In this document: piece by piece, positions 1 to 8,709 of the stretch
Position numbering within the stretch: position 1 is the stretch's first letter
Layout of the letters: each line of letters starts with the position of its first letter
Origin: Flagellimonas maritima
GTDB lineage: Bacteria > Bacteroidota > Bacteroidia > Flavobacteriales > Flavobacteriaceae
Direction of reading: 5' to 3'
Length of the DNA stretch: 64,000 nucleotides
NCBI RefSeq assembly: GCF_003269425.1
Contig: NZ_CP030104.1
Location: 2,785,501-2,849,500 of the forward strand
Position numbers and translations under genes: made by a program
Notes under the pieces: model-generated
The model's input: the letters and a program-made list of their open reading frames with translations, nothing else
Told to the model about the DNA's origin: nothing
Database searches by the model: none

Positions 1-670
1 ATGTCAGAAAACTGAATACCCAATAAATAGGAAAGTAGAATTTTGCTATCCACTTGTTTTTCTTTAATAATCCTTGGGTAATAAAATCTATAAAGGTCAA
101 AAACATGCCGAAGCAGACGAATATAATCAACGTTATTCCCAGTCCATTACTGAGCCAATCCGGCAATGAATCATTATTAATAATAAGGTTTGCAATTAAA
201 ACAATGCATATGATAACCACTGTAAATGCAAGTACATAAAAAATGAGCAGGAACGATATTGCAAAGAGAATGCTACAATAGTTTTCCAGATTGCCAATGT
301 ATCTGTCAAATGAAACTATTTTTTTACGGAGATAGTTTTTGAACTGCTCCGTGTATTTAAGTTTATCAAATTCGATATCTCCAGAAACGTATCTCAAACC
401 AAGTGCACCGATCCAGAGACCTCTTAAAATGACATGTAAAAGTAGATTGAAGAGAAGGATGGAACATGCCAACAATAGAACTAAGTAAACAACAATACTA
501 TAGATTTGCCCATTATTTTCAGCATCGATCATTTCGATTTTAAGAGGTTCATATGCTGTGAAAAGTCCAAAAATTGCAAAACCCGAAATAATAAGTTCCA
601 GTTCCCAACTCTGCTGTTGTAAAGAGTCAAGTAATTTTTTAAAAGCAGGACTTTTATAGTCGTTGTTCAT
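1..670 (-). CDS. Multi-pass membrane protein, C-terminus beyond window edge
   Basis: An open frame runs on the minus strand from an ATG at 670-668 to the window edge with no stop, giving at least 223 residues. The N-terminus is soluble and polar; at least four hydrophobic segments follow (about residues 22-40, 56-82, 133-166 and 177-198) and a fifth begins at the edge. I recognise no family motif. It lies downstream of htpG in the same direction but behind a strong terminator, so it is probably a separate unit. Function unknown; likely an inner-membrane protein. Confidence 0.75.
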   Translation of the reverse strand, partial: MNNDYKSPAFKKLLDSLQQQSWELELIISGFAIFGLFTAYEPLKIEMIDAENNGQIYSIVVYLVLLLACSILLFNLLLHVILRGLWIGALGLRYVSGDIEFDKLKYTEQFKNYLRKKIVSFDRYIGNLENYCSILFAISFLLIFYVLAFTVVIICIVLIANLIINNDSLPDWLSNGLGITLIIFVCFGMFLTFIDFITQGLLKKNKWIAKFYFPIYWVFSFLT

Positions 671-712
671 TGAAATGATAGTTTCCCGCTCCAATATAAA
701 ACTTTTGCAAAT

Positions 713-749
713 AAAAAACGCCCCTACTTGTGTTTTGCAAGTAAGGGCG
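713..749 (-). terminator. Rho-independent terminator after htpG
   Basis: Twelve-base arms at 719-730 and 738-749 pair with one mismatch around a seven-base loop. On the minus strand the stem is followed at once by six Ts, so it ends the htpG transcript. Confidence 0.85.
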
Positions 750-798
750 GTTCTTTATAATAAGTGATTCCTTGTAAAAAAGGGTTTCAAACTGGTAT

Positions 799-2685
799 TT
801 ACTTAATCATTTCGTAACTACGTGAAATAAAATTGGTAAGCTCTTTACCTTTTAGCAATCCTTTTGACAATCTCGCCAAATCAAGCGACTGATTAATCAA
901 TCTTTCCCGCTTTTTGGATGTTTTGGTATTCAGAATTTCGCTGACAAGCCCATGGTTGGTGTTCACGATCAGATTGTACATTTCTGGCATACCACCCATA
1001 CCAAACATTCCGCCACCACCTGTTTGCTGCATTTCTTTCATTCTGCGCATAAATTCAGGCTCTGTAATAATGAACGGTGATGATGAACTGTCCATTGCTT
1101 CCATTTGTATGGTGTACCCTTTCTCTTTGACGACTTCTTCAATTTCTCCTTTTAGCTTCTCCTTTTCTTCGTCAGAAAGCTTGGAAATAGCGGTATCTTC
1201 CTTTTTTATGAGATTGTCCAAATGATCTGCATCCACTCTTGCAAAGGATAAATTCTCTTTTGAAGTCTCCAATTTTTGTATTAGATGTGATATAATCGGA
1301 GAATCCAAAAGCAATACTTCGTAACCTTTTGCCTTTGCAGCTTCTATATAGCTGTGTTGTGCTTCTTTATCCGAAGCATAAAGCACTACCAATTTATCGT
1401 CCTTATCCGTTTGGTTATCTTTTATCTTATTTTGCAGTTCTTCAAAGGTGTAGAAATTTCCATCTACGGTTGGATATAATGCAAATTTGTCCGCTTTTTC
1501 AAAGAACTTATCTTCGGAAAGCATTCCGTATTCAATGACAACTTTAATATCGTTCCATTTTTGCTCAAAATCCTCACGGTTGTTTTTGAACAATGAACTT
1601 AATTTATCCGCTACTTTTCTGGTGATGTAAGAAGCTATTTTTTTTACGGCACCATCTGCCTGCAAATAGGACCTTGAAACATTTAAAGGAATATCCGGCG
1701 AATCGATTACCCCACGGAGCATGGTTAAGAATTCCGGTACAATACCTTCTACATTGTCCGTGACAAAAACTTGATTTTGATATAATTGAATTCTATCTTT
1801 TTGAATGTTGAGGTCGTTGGACAACTTGGGAAAATATAGAATCCCCGTCAAATTAAACGGATAATCCACGTTTAAATGGATATTGAACAAGGGTTCCTCA
1901 AACTGCATGGGGTACAATTCCCTGTAGAATTGCTTGTAATCCTCGTCCTTTAAATCTACCGGTTGTTTTGTCCATGCAGGATTAGGATTGTTAATGATGT
2001 CATCAACTTCCTTTGTTGGAGCTGGATCATCTTCTTTCGCATCTTCGGGTTTTGGCAGCGTTTCCGTTTTTGTGCCAAACTTGATGGGTATGGGCATGAA
2101 CTTGTTATATTTCATCAACAGTTCACGGATTTTGGAATCTTCCAAAAATTCTGTGGAATCCTCTGCGATATGAAGTATAATTTCTGTACCCCTATCTTTT
2201 TTCTTTGCTTCTTTTAAAGTAAATTTTGGCGATCCATCACAAGACCAATGCACTGCAGGCTCGTCCTTAAAACTTTTTGTGATGATTTCAACCTTCTCCG
2301 CAACCATAAAGGCAGAGTAGAATCCAAGTCCAAAATGTCCGATGATACCTGTATCCTTATCTGCATCCTTGTATTTATCCAAAAATTCCTCTGCTCCCGA
2401 GAAAGCAACTTCATTGATATATTTTTTTACTTCCTCTTCTGTCATTCCAATACCTTGATCGATCACATGGATACGCTTCTTGTCCTTATCCACTTTAATC
2501 TCTATAATGGGATTTCCATAATCAACCTTTGCCTCTCCAATAGAAGTAAGGTGCTTAAGTTTTAACGTAGCGTCCGTTGCATTGGAAATTAGCTCTCTCA
2601 TGAAAATTTCATGGTCACTGTAGAGAAATTTTTTTATTAAAGGAAATATATTTTCAACTGAAACATTTATTTTACCTGTAGCCAT
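799..2685 (-). CDS. htpG: Chaperone HtpG (bacterial Hsp90)
   Basis: ATP-dependent cytosolic chaperone that remodels client proteins with DnaK. The 628 residues match the family length. The N-terminal GHKL ATPase is clear: ELISNATDA around 31-39 with the catalytic Glu31 and Asn35, DQGIGM at 76-81 and the GHFGLGF lid motif at 116-122. A charged linker rich in Asp, Glu, Lys and Pro lies near 205-235, then the middle and C-terminal dimer domains. A Gly/Met-rich stretch near residue 555 (GGGGMFGMGG) lies in the C-terminal domain. There is no MEEVD tail, as expected in bacteria. It is transcribed alone, with its own terminator. Confidence 0.97.
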   Translation of the reverse strand: MATGKINVSVENIFPLIKKFLYSDHEIFMRELISNATDATLKLKHLTSIGEAKVDYGNPIIEIKVDKDKKRIHVIDQGIGMTEEEVKKYINEVAFSGAEEFLDKYKDADKDTGIIGHFGLGFYSAFMVAEKVEIITKSFKDEPAVHWSCDGSPKFTLKEAKKKDRGTEIILHIAEDSTEFLEDSKIRELLMKYNKFMPIPIKFGTKTETLPKPEDAKEDDPAPTKEVDDIINNPNPAWTKQPVDLKDEDYKQFYRELYPMQFEEPLFNIHLNVDYPFNLTGILYFPKLSNDLNIQKDRIQLYQNQVFVTDNVEGIVPEFLTMLRGVIDSPDIPLNVSRSYLQADGAVKKIASYITRKVADKLSSLFKNNREDFEQKWNDIKVVIEYGMLSEDKFFEKADKFALYPTVDGNFYTFEELQNKIKDNQTDKDDKLVVLYASDKEAQHSYIEAAKAKGYEVLLLDSPIISHLIQKLETSKENLSFARVDADHLDNLIKKEDTAISKLSDEEKEKLKGEIEEVVKEKGYTIQMEAMDSSSSPFIITEPEFMRRMKEMQQTGGGGMFGMGGMPEMYNLIVNTNHGLVSEILNTKTSKKRERLINQSLDLARLSKGLLKGKELTNFISRSYEMIK

Positions 2686-3033
2686 ATTTTAATAATTTTC
2701 TATATGTTTCAAGTAAGATGTCAAAAAAAATACCATAGTCATCAATATGACAAACTGACATTATAAGCGGCACTGATTGTACAAATAAAATTTTAACACA
2801 TTTTTGTTCATCATTTTTATAAAAATGATAAACAAAATTAGTATGTTTGTATTGTTATAGGAAAGAAATTGCTATGAAATAGTTTATTACTATAACAAGT
2901 TTGTTTATTTATTGGTTAGGTTGTTGAAAACGCACTTTCACCTGAAAGTGCGTTTTCCTTTTTAAACGTATTAAAGGAATCTTAACTATTATTCTGTTCT
3001 ATAAATTGTATTTTTGATTAAACAATAGATGTT
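2686..3033. other. Divergent intergenic region with a terminator that serves no visible gene
   Basis: 348 bases between htpG (minus) and the TetR gene (plus). On the htpG side TGACA occurs twice, three bases apart (2748-2760), near a TATTTTTT-like -7 element. On the plus side TATGTTTG (2842-2849) and TATTTTTG (3009-3016) fit the Bacteroidota -7 consensus TAnnTTTG. A strong hairpin lies between these two elements. No open frame was found. Confidence 0.6.
2927..2963 (+). terminator. Strong hairpin with T-tract, upstream of the TetR gene
   Basis: The sequence is a near-perfect palindrome with arms AAAACGCACTTTCA at 2927-2940 and its complement at 2943-2956, followed on the plus strand by a T-rich tract. 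It resembles an intrinsic terminator, yet the nearest upstream gene runs the other way. It may end a short RNA started near 2850, or attenuate the TetR-ABC1 operon. Confidence 0.6.
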
Positions 3034-3690
3034 ATGGCAAATACTTCGAACACCAAAGTCACTGAAGAGAAAATAATAGGTTGGTTTATGGAAAGTGTTT
3101 TAGAAAACGAGACCGTTCCAAAATCTGTCTATAAATTTTGTAAAGAGAATAAATTTAAGGAAGAGGACTTTTATAAACATTTTGGCTCTTTTGATGGGTT
3201 GAAGCTTGCTATTTGGGAAAAATTCTATAGTAACACTGTTTCCGTAATGTATAAGAACAAGGCATATGACAGTATGACCAATGAGGAAAAAATGCTTACG
3301 TTTTTCTTTACATTTTTTGAATCCTTGACACTCAACCGCAGCTATGTTCTCTTTATGCTCAAGGAACACAGAAACACTATGGAAAAGATGGGCCAGCTTA
3401 AGGGTCTGCGGAAATATATTAAGAATTTTGCCTCTGAACTTATTGAGGAAAAAAACACGGAAAAGAATTTAAGCATACTCAAGCGTAGTCCACAACTTTT
3501 TTCTGAAGGTGCATGGATACAATTTTTATTTCTTCTGAAATTTTGGATGGATGACAATTCGCCCAACTTTGAAAAAACCGATATCGCAATAGAAAAATCG
3601 GTGACGACTATTTTTGAAGTTTTTGAAAATACCCCTTTAGAGAAAATTATCGATTTTGGAAAATTCCTCTATAAAGAAAATTTTGCATAA
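3034..3690 (+). CDS. TetR-like transcriptional regulator
   Basis: 218 residues. The first 60 resemble a divergent TetR helix-turn-helix: a helix-forming stretch, then VYKFCKENKFKEEDFYKHFGSFDGL, in which the FYKHFGS signature corresponds to the usual recognition-helix end FYxHFxS. The C-terminal all-helical part would bind a ligand or form the dimer. It lies six bases before the ABC1 kinase gene and is probably cotranscribed with it. The inducer is not evident. The helix-turn-helix is diverged, so DNA binding is inferred from fold only. Confidence 0.75.
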   Translation: MANTSNTKVTEEKIIGWFMESVLENETVPKSVYKFCKENKFKEEDFYKHFGSFDGLKLAIWEKFYSNTVSVMYKNKAYDSMTNEEKMLTFFFTFFESLTLNRSYVLFMLKEHRNTMEKMGQLKGLRKYIKNFASELIEEKNTEKNLSILKRSPQLFSEGAWIQFLFLLKFWMDDNSPNFEKTDIAIEKSVTTIFEVFENTPLEKIIDFGKFLYKENFA

Positions 3691-3696
3691 AAGTGT

Positions 3697-5007
3697 ATGA
3701 AAACATTGGACAGTATTCCTACGGGAAAGATTGAAAGAGCAGGTAAACTTGTAAAAACAGGAGTAAAGATTGGCGGGAATTATGTCAAATACTATGGCAA
3801 GAAATTGGTCAATTCAGAAACTGCAAAAGAAGAGCTTGACCAAGATAACGCAGAGGATATTTACGATGGACTAAAAAGTTTAAAGGGAAGTGCGTTGAAA
3901 GTTGCCCAGATGCTCAGTATGGAAAAGAACATTCTTCCAAGAGCATATGTAGAAAAATTTTCACTTTCCCAGTTTTCCGTGCCGCCACTTTCAGCTCCTC
4001 TCGTGCGAAAAACTTTCAAAAGATATCTTGGTAAATATCCAGAAGAAATTTTTGACACTTTTGAAAAGGATTCCATAAATGCAGCAAGTATTGGACAAGT
4101 TCACAAAGCAAAAAAGGATGGAAAAGAACTTGCCGTGAAAATACAGTATCCTGGCGTAGCGGAAAGTATTAGTAGCGATTTGGCATTGGTAAAACCGATT
4201 GCAATAAGAATGTTCAATTTAAAAGGAAAAGACTCAGAAAAATATTTTAAAGAAGTTGAAAGTAAATTGGTGGAAGAGACCAATTATATTCTTGAGTTGG
4301 AACAAAGTCAGGACATTACCAAAGCCTGTGCCGTTATCCCCAATATTGAGTTTCCAAACTATTATAAGAATTTATCCAGTGAACGTATTTTAACGATGGA
4401 CTGGATGAAGGGAAAGCATTTGAGTGAATTTGCCCGAACAGATTTCAGTCAAAATTTGGGCAATAAATTGGGTCAGGCACTTTGGGACTTTTATATGTTT
4501 CAGATCCATAGCTTAAGAAAAGTACATGCCGATCCCCACCCAGGTAATTTTTTGGTCAGTCCAAAAGAAACTTTGATCGCCATAGACTTTGGTTGCATAA
4601 AAGAAATACCCGATGAGTTTTATGTGCCTTATTTTGAGTTGGCCAAAGAGGACAATATCAATAATGATGTTGTTTTCATGAAAAAACTTTACGAGCTCGA
4701 GATTTTGACTCCCACGGATTCCAAAAAAGAACTTGAATTCTTTAAAGCGCTTTTCAAGGAAATGCTCACTATATTCACTTCCCCTTTCAATGAAGAGGAA
4801 TTTGATTTTGGAGCAAACGATTTCTGGAACAAGATTGCTGACTTGAGCGAACGCTACTCAAAAGATGAACAGATTAGAAAAATGAACGGAAATCGTGGTT
4901 CAAAACATTTTTTATATATCAATAGAACATTTTTTGGACTATATAATCTTCTTCACGATTTGAAAGCTAAGGTAAAAGTAAACGAGTTTAGGAAGTATAT
5001 GGACTAA
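3697..5007 (+). CDS. ABC1/UbiB (AarF) family atypical kinase
   Basis: 436 residues. Family landmarks are visible: a KxGQ-like motif at 68-71 that here reads KVAQ, an AASIGQVH Ala-rich loop near 129-136, the ATP-contacting lysine in VKIQYPG (about 148), the catalytic loop HADPHPGN and the metal-binding DFG. Relatives support lipid or quinone metabolism and act as small-molecule kinases or ATPases rather than protein kinases. No C-terminal membrane helix is evident. It sits between a TetR regulator and a FabH-like enzyme, which fits a lipid role. Gly in KxGQ replaced by Ala is unusual. Substrate unknown. Confidence 0.88.
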   Translation: MKTLDSIPTGKIERAGKLVKTGVKIGGNYVKYYGKKLVNSETAKEELDQDNAEDIYDGLKSLKGSALKVAQMLSMEKNILPRAYVEKFSLSQFSVPPLSAPLVRKTFKRYLGKYPEEIFDTFEKDSINAASIGQVHKAKKDGKELAVKIQYPGVAESISSDLALVKPIAIRMFNLKGKDSEKYFKEVESKLVEETNYILELEQSQDITKACAVIPNIEFPNYYKNLSSERILTMDWMKGKHLSEFARTDFSQNLGNKLGQALWDFYMFQIHSLRKVHADPHPGNFLVSPKETLIAIDFGCIKEIPDEFYVPYFELAKEDNINNDVVFMKKLYELEILTPTDSKKELEFFKALFKEMLTIFTSPFNEEEFDFGANDFWNKIADLSERYSKDEQIRKMNGNRGSKHFLYINRTFFGLYNLLHDLKAKVKVNEFRKYMD

Positions 5008-5016
5008 TTTTTTCAG

Positions 5017-5046
5017 TATATTCTCGGTTCTTTGAATATATTTTTT
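5017..5046 (+). terminator. Weak AT-rich hairpin after the ABC1 kinase gene
   Basis: TATATTC (5017-5023) can pair with GAATATA (5034-5040) around a ten-base loop, followed by six Ts. The stem is AT-only apart from one G-C pair, so termination would be partial at best. Confidence 0.35.
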
Positions 5047-5096
5047 ACTTTTCCATTAGATAACCCCATTTTTAATAATCAACAATACAGAATATT

Positions 5097-6104
5097 ATGT
5101 ATAACTCAAGAATATCGGGCTTAGGATTTTTTGTGCCGGAAAATGTGGTTACGAATGGCGACTTGTCCAAAATGATGGACACGAATGATGAGTGGATTCA
5201 AGAACGTACGGGAATCAAAGAGCGCAGGCATGTAATAAAAGGCACCGATACTACAACGTCAATGGGGGTCAAAGCTGCTAAAATTGCTATAGAACGTGCA
5301 GGTATTGATAAAGACGATATTGATTTTATTGTTTTTGCCACCTTAAGCCCCGATTATTATTTTCCAGGCCCCGGTGTACTGGTGCAACGGGATTTGGGTA
5401 TAAAAACCGTGGGTGCTTTGGATGTCAGAAATCAATGTTCTGGGTTTGTTTATGGAATTTCTGTGGCTGATCAGTACATCAAAAGCGGTATGTACAAAAA
5501 TATATTGGTTATTGGCTCGGAGTTACACTCTCACGGTTTGGACATGACGACTAGGGGTAGGGGGGTATCTGTTATTTTTGGTGACGGTGCCGGAGCGGCA
5601 GTATTGACAAGAGAAGAAAATACTAAAAAAGGAATCTTGTCCACACATTTGCATTCCGAAGGGCAGCATGCAGAAGAACTTTCTTTGATAGCACCCGGAA
5701 TGGGGAAAAGATGGGTCACTGATATTATAGAAGATGAGGACCCCAACGATACTTCGTACTTTCCATATATGAACGGTCAATTTGTATTCAAAAACGCCGT
5801 CGTCCGCTTTAGCGAAGTTATTATGGAAGGATTACAAAAAAATAATTTGGGTCCGCAAGATATCGATATGCTAATTCCGCATCAGGCCAATTTACGTATT
5901 TCTCAGTTTGTTCAAAAAAAATTCGGTCTTTCTAATGACCAGGTCTATAACAATATCATGAGTTATGGAAACACTACTGCTGCTTCAATCCCTATAGCTC
6001 TTACGGAAGCATGGGAAAATGATAAAATAAACGAAGGTGATTTAGTGGTATTGGCTGCTTTTGGAAGTGGATTTACCTGGGGTAGTGTAATTATAAAATG
6101 GTAA
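5097..6104 (+). CDS. 3-oxoacyl-ACP synthase III (FabH-like ketosynthase)
   Basis: 335 residues, the usual FabH length. The catalytic triad is in place: Cys114 in NQCSGF, His262 in PHQANLR and Asn292 in SYGNTTAAS; the FGDGAGA motif lies at 161-167. Such enzymes condense an acyl-CoA starter with malonyl-ACP in type II fatty-acid synthesis. It stands apart from any fab cluster and follows a TetR regulator and ABC1 kinase, so it may be a second, specialised KAS III with different starter preference. It could also serve another thiolase-fold reaction; the sequence alone does not decide. Confidence 0.88.
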   Translation: MYNSRISGLGFFVPENVVTNGDLSKMMDTNDEWIQERTGIKERRHVIKGTDTTTSMGVKAAKIAIERAGIDKDDIDFIVFATLSPDYYFPGPGVLVQRDLGIKTVGALDVRNQCSGFVYGISVADQYIKSGMYKNILVIGSELHSHGLDMTTRGRGVSVIFGDGAGAAVLTREENTKKGILSTHLHSEGQHAEELSLIAPGMGKRWVTDIIEDEDPNDTSYFPYMNGQFVFKNAVVRFSEVIMEGLQKNNLGPQDIDMLIPHQANLRISQFVQKKFGLSNDQVYNNIMSYGNTTAASIPIALTEAWENDKINEGDLVVLAAFGSGFTWGSVIIKW

Positions 6105-6148
6105 ATAACTTAAGTTCGATGGAACTGGAACAATAGATTTAACTGCCT

Positions 6149-6305
6149 GTTGCACGTTTTGTTTTTTAACTCAAAAGAAAACAATAAAGGATTTAAGAAT
6201 TAAAAAAATGTACTCCTCCCGCCACTCTGAACTTGTTTCAGTGTTTCATCTGCGTAACCAATATTCAAAATAGTGTAATGCGATGCTGAAACGAGTGCAG
6301 CATGA
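6149..6305. repeat. Dispersed intergenic repeat, copy A
   Basis: This stretch aligns over about 150 bases with 57633-57782. Shared blocks include TTAACTCAAAA, the imperfect palindrome CTGAACTTGTTTCAG (6227-6241), a CATCTGCGTAA-like core, a TTCAAAATAGTGTA-like block and a near-inverted copy of the palindrome, CTGAAACGAGTGCAG, at 6286-6300, ending CATGAC. The two palindromes are inverted to each other about 45 bases apart, so the unit can fold as a whole. No coding frame. It resembles a REP- or MITE-like element. Confidence 0.7.
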
Positions 6306-6406
6306 CCATAAATTGAGACCTCAGCAACGGAATCCAATTGTCGGTTTCTAGTAAATTATGTCAGGGCGGGCGCAGTCAAGACCTATTTGTAATTGTTGTA
6401 ATCCAA

Positions 6407-6456
<50 letters not shown>

Positions 6457-6858
6457 CTTTATCTCTCGATTGAGTTCTAAGGGATATTGGTCGGATTTTA
6501 TTGGCTTCAATTAATTATTACTACAAATTTTAGTGGTAATGATATAGTTGTGTAACCCAATACATTTATATTTTGATATGAAAAAACCCAGAACCACAAA
6601 ACAAATCTAATATTTGACACGGCATATCAGCAAATATCATGTCCAAAATTTGGATCGATTACGTATATTTAGTATCATTGTACAAGAAAAAAGGCCAAAT
6701 ACCGTTAAGTAAATGACCTTTTGACTACCTGTTACTAGCAGGATTTCAGAAGTGATATTTTGGTTTGTTTAGGTGTTTCGCAAATGAAACTGACCCTAAT
6801 TTAACTTTCAGCCGTTATATGCTTGACGGCCTTATGAATATCACGACCTTATAACCAG

Positions 6859-6884
6859 ACGCACCTATTTGGGTGCGTTTTCTT
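6859..6884 (+). terminator. Hairpin overlapping a stop codon, T-tract on plus strand
   Basis: ACGCACC (6859-6865) pairs with GGTGCGT (6872-6878), followed by TTTTCTTTT on the plus strand. It overlaps the stop codon of the minus-strand gene at 6865-6867. On the minus strand no T-tract follows, so as a terminator it would work on plus-strand transcripts coming from the non-coding stretch. Confidence 0.5.
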
Positions 6885-7290
6885 TTAGATAATACCTTCT
6901 CTTATTGCCTTTTCCAACTAAACTAGCACCTATTTTGTCTCTCTTGTATAAATCCGATAATTGACTTCTAGCAATTTTTCCTGCCCTATCCTCATCAATT
7001 TTGCCATTTTCGTGCTTATACAAAAGGTCGGACAATTCAGATGAGGTAAGTTTTTTGTGTTCCTTTAATAGATACATAGTCTTTTCCCAATAAGCCCATT
7101 CAATATCATAACCTTCCTTTATTGCTACGGAATTGTGTTCTGGTTCTCTAAATTCAATTTTTTTCTGTGGCTTGTCATCAAAACCATATGCTTCGGCATA
7201 ATGCCGAATAAGACCCCTTACCTTGTCCAACGTATCTTGTAATTCCTTTTCTTCCTTTAGAAGTTCATTGTAAATCGTTTTCTTGCTCAT
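6865..7290 (-). CDS. Hypothetical protein with coiled-coil start and winged-helix-like end
   Basis: 141 residues, no family recognised. Residues 1-30 form a charged heptad-like helix (LLKEEKELQDTLDK). The C-terminal 75 residues, from WAYWEKTMYLLKEHKKLTSSELSDLL to the basic KGNKRRYYL end, have the spacing of a winged helix, with a three-helix part and a basic wing, so DNA binding is a reasonable guess. The gene follows a tRNA-like sequence and lies next to a broken transposase, which suggests accessory DNA. Its codon use does not look unusual for the window. Confidence 0.6.
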   Translation of the reverse strand: MSKKTIYNELLKEEKELQDTLDKVRGLIRHYAEAYGFDDKPQKKIEFREPEHNSVAIKEGYDIEWAYWEKTMYLLKEHKKLTSSELSDLLYKHENGKIDEDRAGKIARSQLSDLYKRDKIGASLVGKGNKRRYYLKENAPK

Positions 7291-7325
7291 TACATTTGAT
7301 TTTAGTAACTTCGTTTATTATTAGG

Positions 7326-7396
7326 GCCTCTACAAGGAATCGAACCTCGTTACTCTGATATATCAGACCAGCGTTTTACCTATTCTACTAAGAGGC
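7326..7396 (-). tRNA. Atypical tRNA-Ile(GAT)-like sequence
   Basis: On the minus strand the 71 bases fold into a cloverleaf with GCCTCT/AGAGGC acceptor pairs, a five-pair anticodon stem CTGGT/ATCAG with loop CTGATAT (anticodon GAT), a five-base variable loop and a T-arm CGAGG-TTCGATT-CCTTG that is fully paired with one G-T. The acceptor base has a T-T clash at pair 7-66 and the D-arm is weak, with only two convincing pairs. No CCA is encoded. It differs from the standard rRNA-operon tRNA-Ile, so it may be a mobile-element tRNA or a decayed tRNA that once served as an integration site. Confidence 0.5.
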
Positions 7397-7477
7397 GTTC
7401 AAAATAAATCGGGTGTTTCTGTTTGAAGACGGGAAGCACCCTTTTTTGATTCAGTAAAGTTAAAACAATATTCTAAT

Positions 7478-7522
7478 AAAAAAAACGAAAAAGGACAAGT
7501 TTTTAAATTTTGTCCTTTTTCG
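7478..7522 (-). terminator. Strong terminator after the IS1595-type transposase
   Basis: Thirteen-base perfect arms CGAAAAAGGACAA (7486-7498) and complement (7510-7522), loop of eleven, followed on the minus strand by eight Ts (7478-7485). Confidence 0.85.
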
Positions 7523-7555
7523 TCTATTTTAACTCAATTTCAATTATAGAATAGA

Positions 7556-8662
7556 TTACGTATCCTTCTTTTGTCCTTTCTTTATCATTTTCGTCAGCAC
7601 CTCTTTGAAAATTGGCTTTTCGTGCTCTATCTTAACGTCTTTCTCTGGTCTTTTAATATCCTTATTCTCCTTTTTTTCTTCTCCACCTATCAATGTTTTA
7701 TAATCAAGTCTTTTAGCACTATTTGCAAGGCAAACATCGAACTTACTTCCCTCTGAAAGACCTCTATTGTTATACCTAAAGGTAAACTCATTGACGTACT
7801 TATCCAAATGCTTAGGTCTTACATGGTGATAAATACCATCGATGCCCCTTTTGAACAAAGACCAAAAGTTTTCGATATTATTGGTATGGACAACACCACT
7901 AACGTATTCAGAAGCGGAGTGCTTAACAAAACTATGCTCAAATTGCGTTCCCAATGCCCTATAAGGTCGATATTCATCCGTATAGACTTTAGTACCATCG
8001 GCAACTTTATCTCTCATAATTGGAAGTATGGTTGCGCCCTTGGTATCTTTTATGGGAATAGCATAAACTTTACCATTTCTTTCAAGTATGCCTAAAACAG
8101 GTGTTTTGGTCTTTATGCTTCTACCTTGTGTTCTTTCTCTTCTCTTATTACCATGCTTGTTCTTTTCCTTATCACCCACATAAGTTTCGTCTACTTCAAC
8201 TTCATTAGAAAACACTTCTTCATATTCTGGGTTGTATGTTTCCCTTATTCTTTGCATAACAAACCATGCACTTTTCTATGTAATTTTCAGATCCCGTGCC
8301 AACTGGTGTGAAGAAACTCCTTTTTTATTGGCAGTTACTAAGTATATAGCCATGAACCATTTACGAAGAGATAATTTACTATCATGGAATATCGTACCTA
8401 CCTTAACCCCGAATTGCTTACGGCATCCGTAGCACTTGAAACGCTTTGTTTTTCCTTTCAAAGCCTTAACACGCTCGCTTTCGCAATAAGGACACGTAGG
8501 CTTACCGTTCCATTTGATAACGGCCAGGTATTCCTCACATACTTTTTCTGTTATGAAATAGTCCAATAAATCAAATAAACTATCGAAATCACGTAAATCT
8601 TTTGCTTTAGCACACATATCCGTATCAATTATATATGTAAATTTAAACGTATTATTTTTCAT
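7556..8662 (-). pseudogene. IS1595-family transposase split by an in-frame amber codon
   Basis: Upstream part (8662-8276): zinc-ribbon Cys pairs CPYC and CYGC and a helix-turn-helix ending in LARDLKIT. A TAG at 8278-8276 then interrupts the frame, and reading continues without shift into KSAWFVMQRIRE and the ISXO2-like DDE domain (VDETYVG, YTDEYRPY, HTNNIENFWSLFKRG) to 7556. Family members have Gln at this place (TQKTAWF-like), so a single C-to-T change (CAG to TAG) explains the break. The second part has an ATG at 8257 and could be made separately, but without the N-terminal domain transposition is unlikely. I could not define the terminal inverted repeats. The ATG at 8662 is preferred to the TTG at 8668. 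Confidence 0.85.
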
Positions 8663-8709
8663 ATACAAATATACTTGTAATTATTTACGGATTATATTAC
8701 ATTTACAGA

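Noticed and set aside
54..239. 61-codon plus-strand frame at the window start
   Set aside because: It lies opposite a longer minus-strand frame (1-670) that reads as a membrane protein and continues past the edge.
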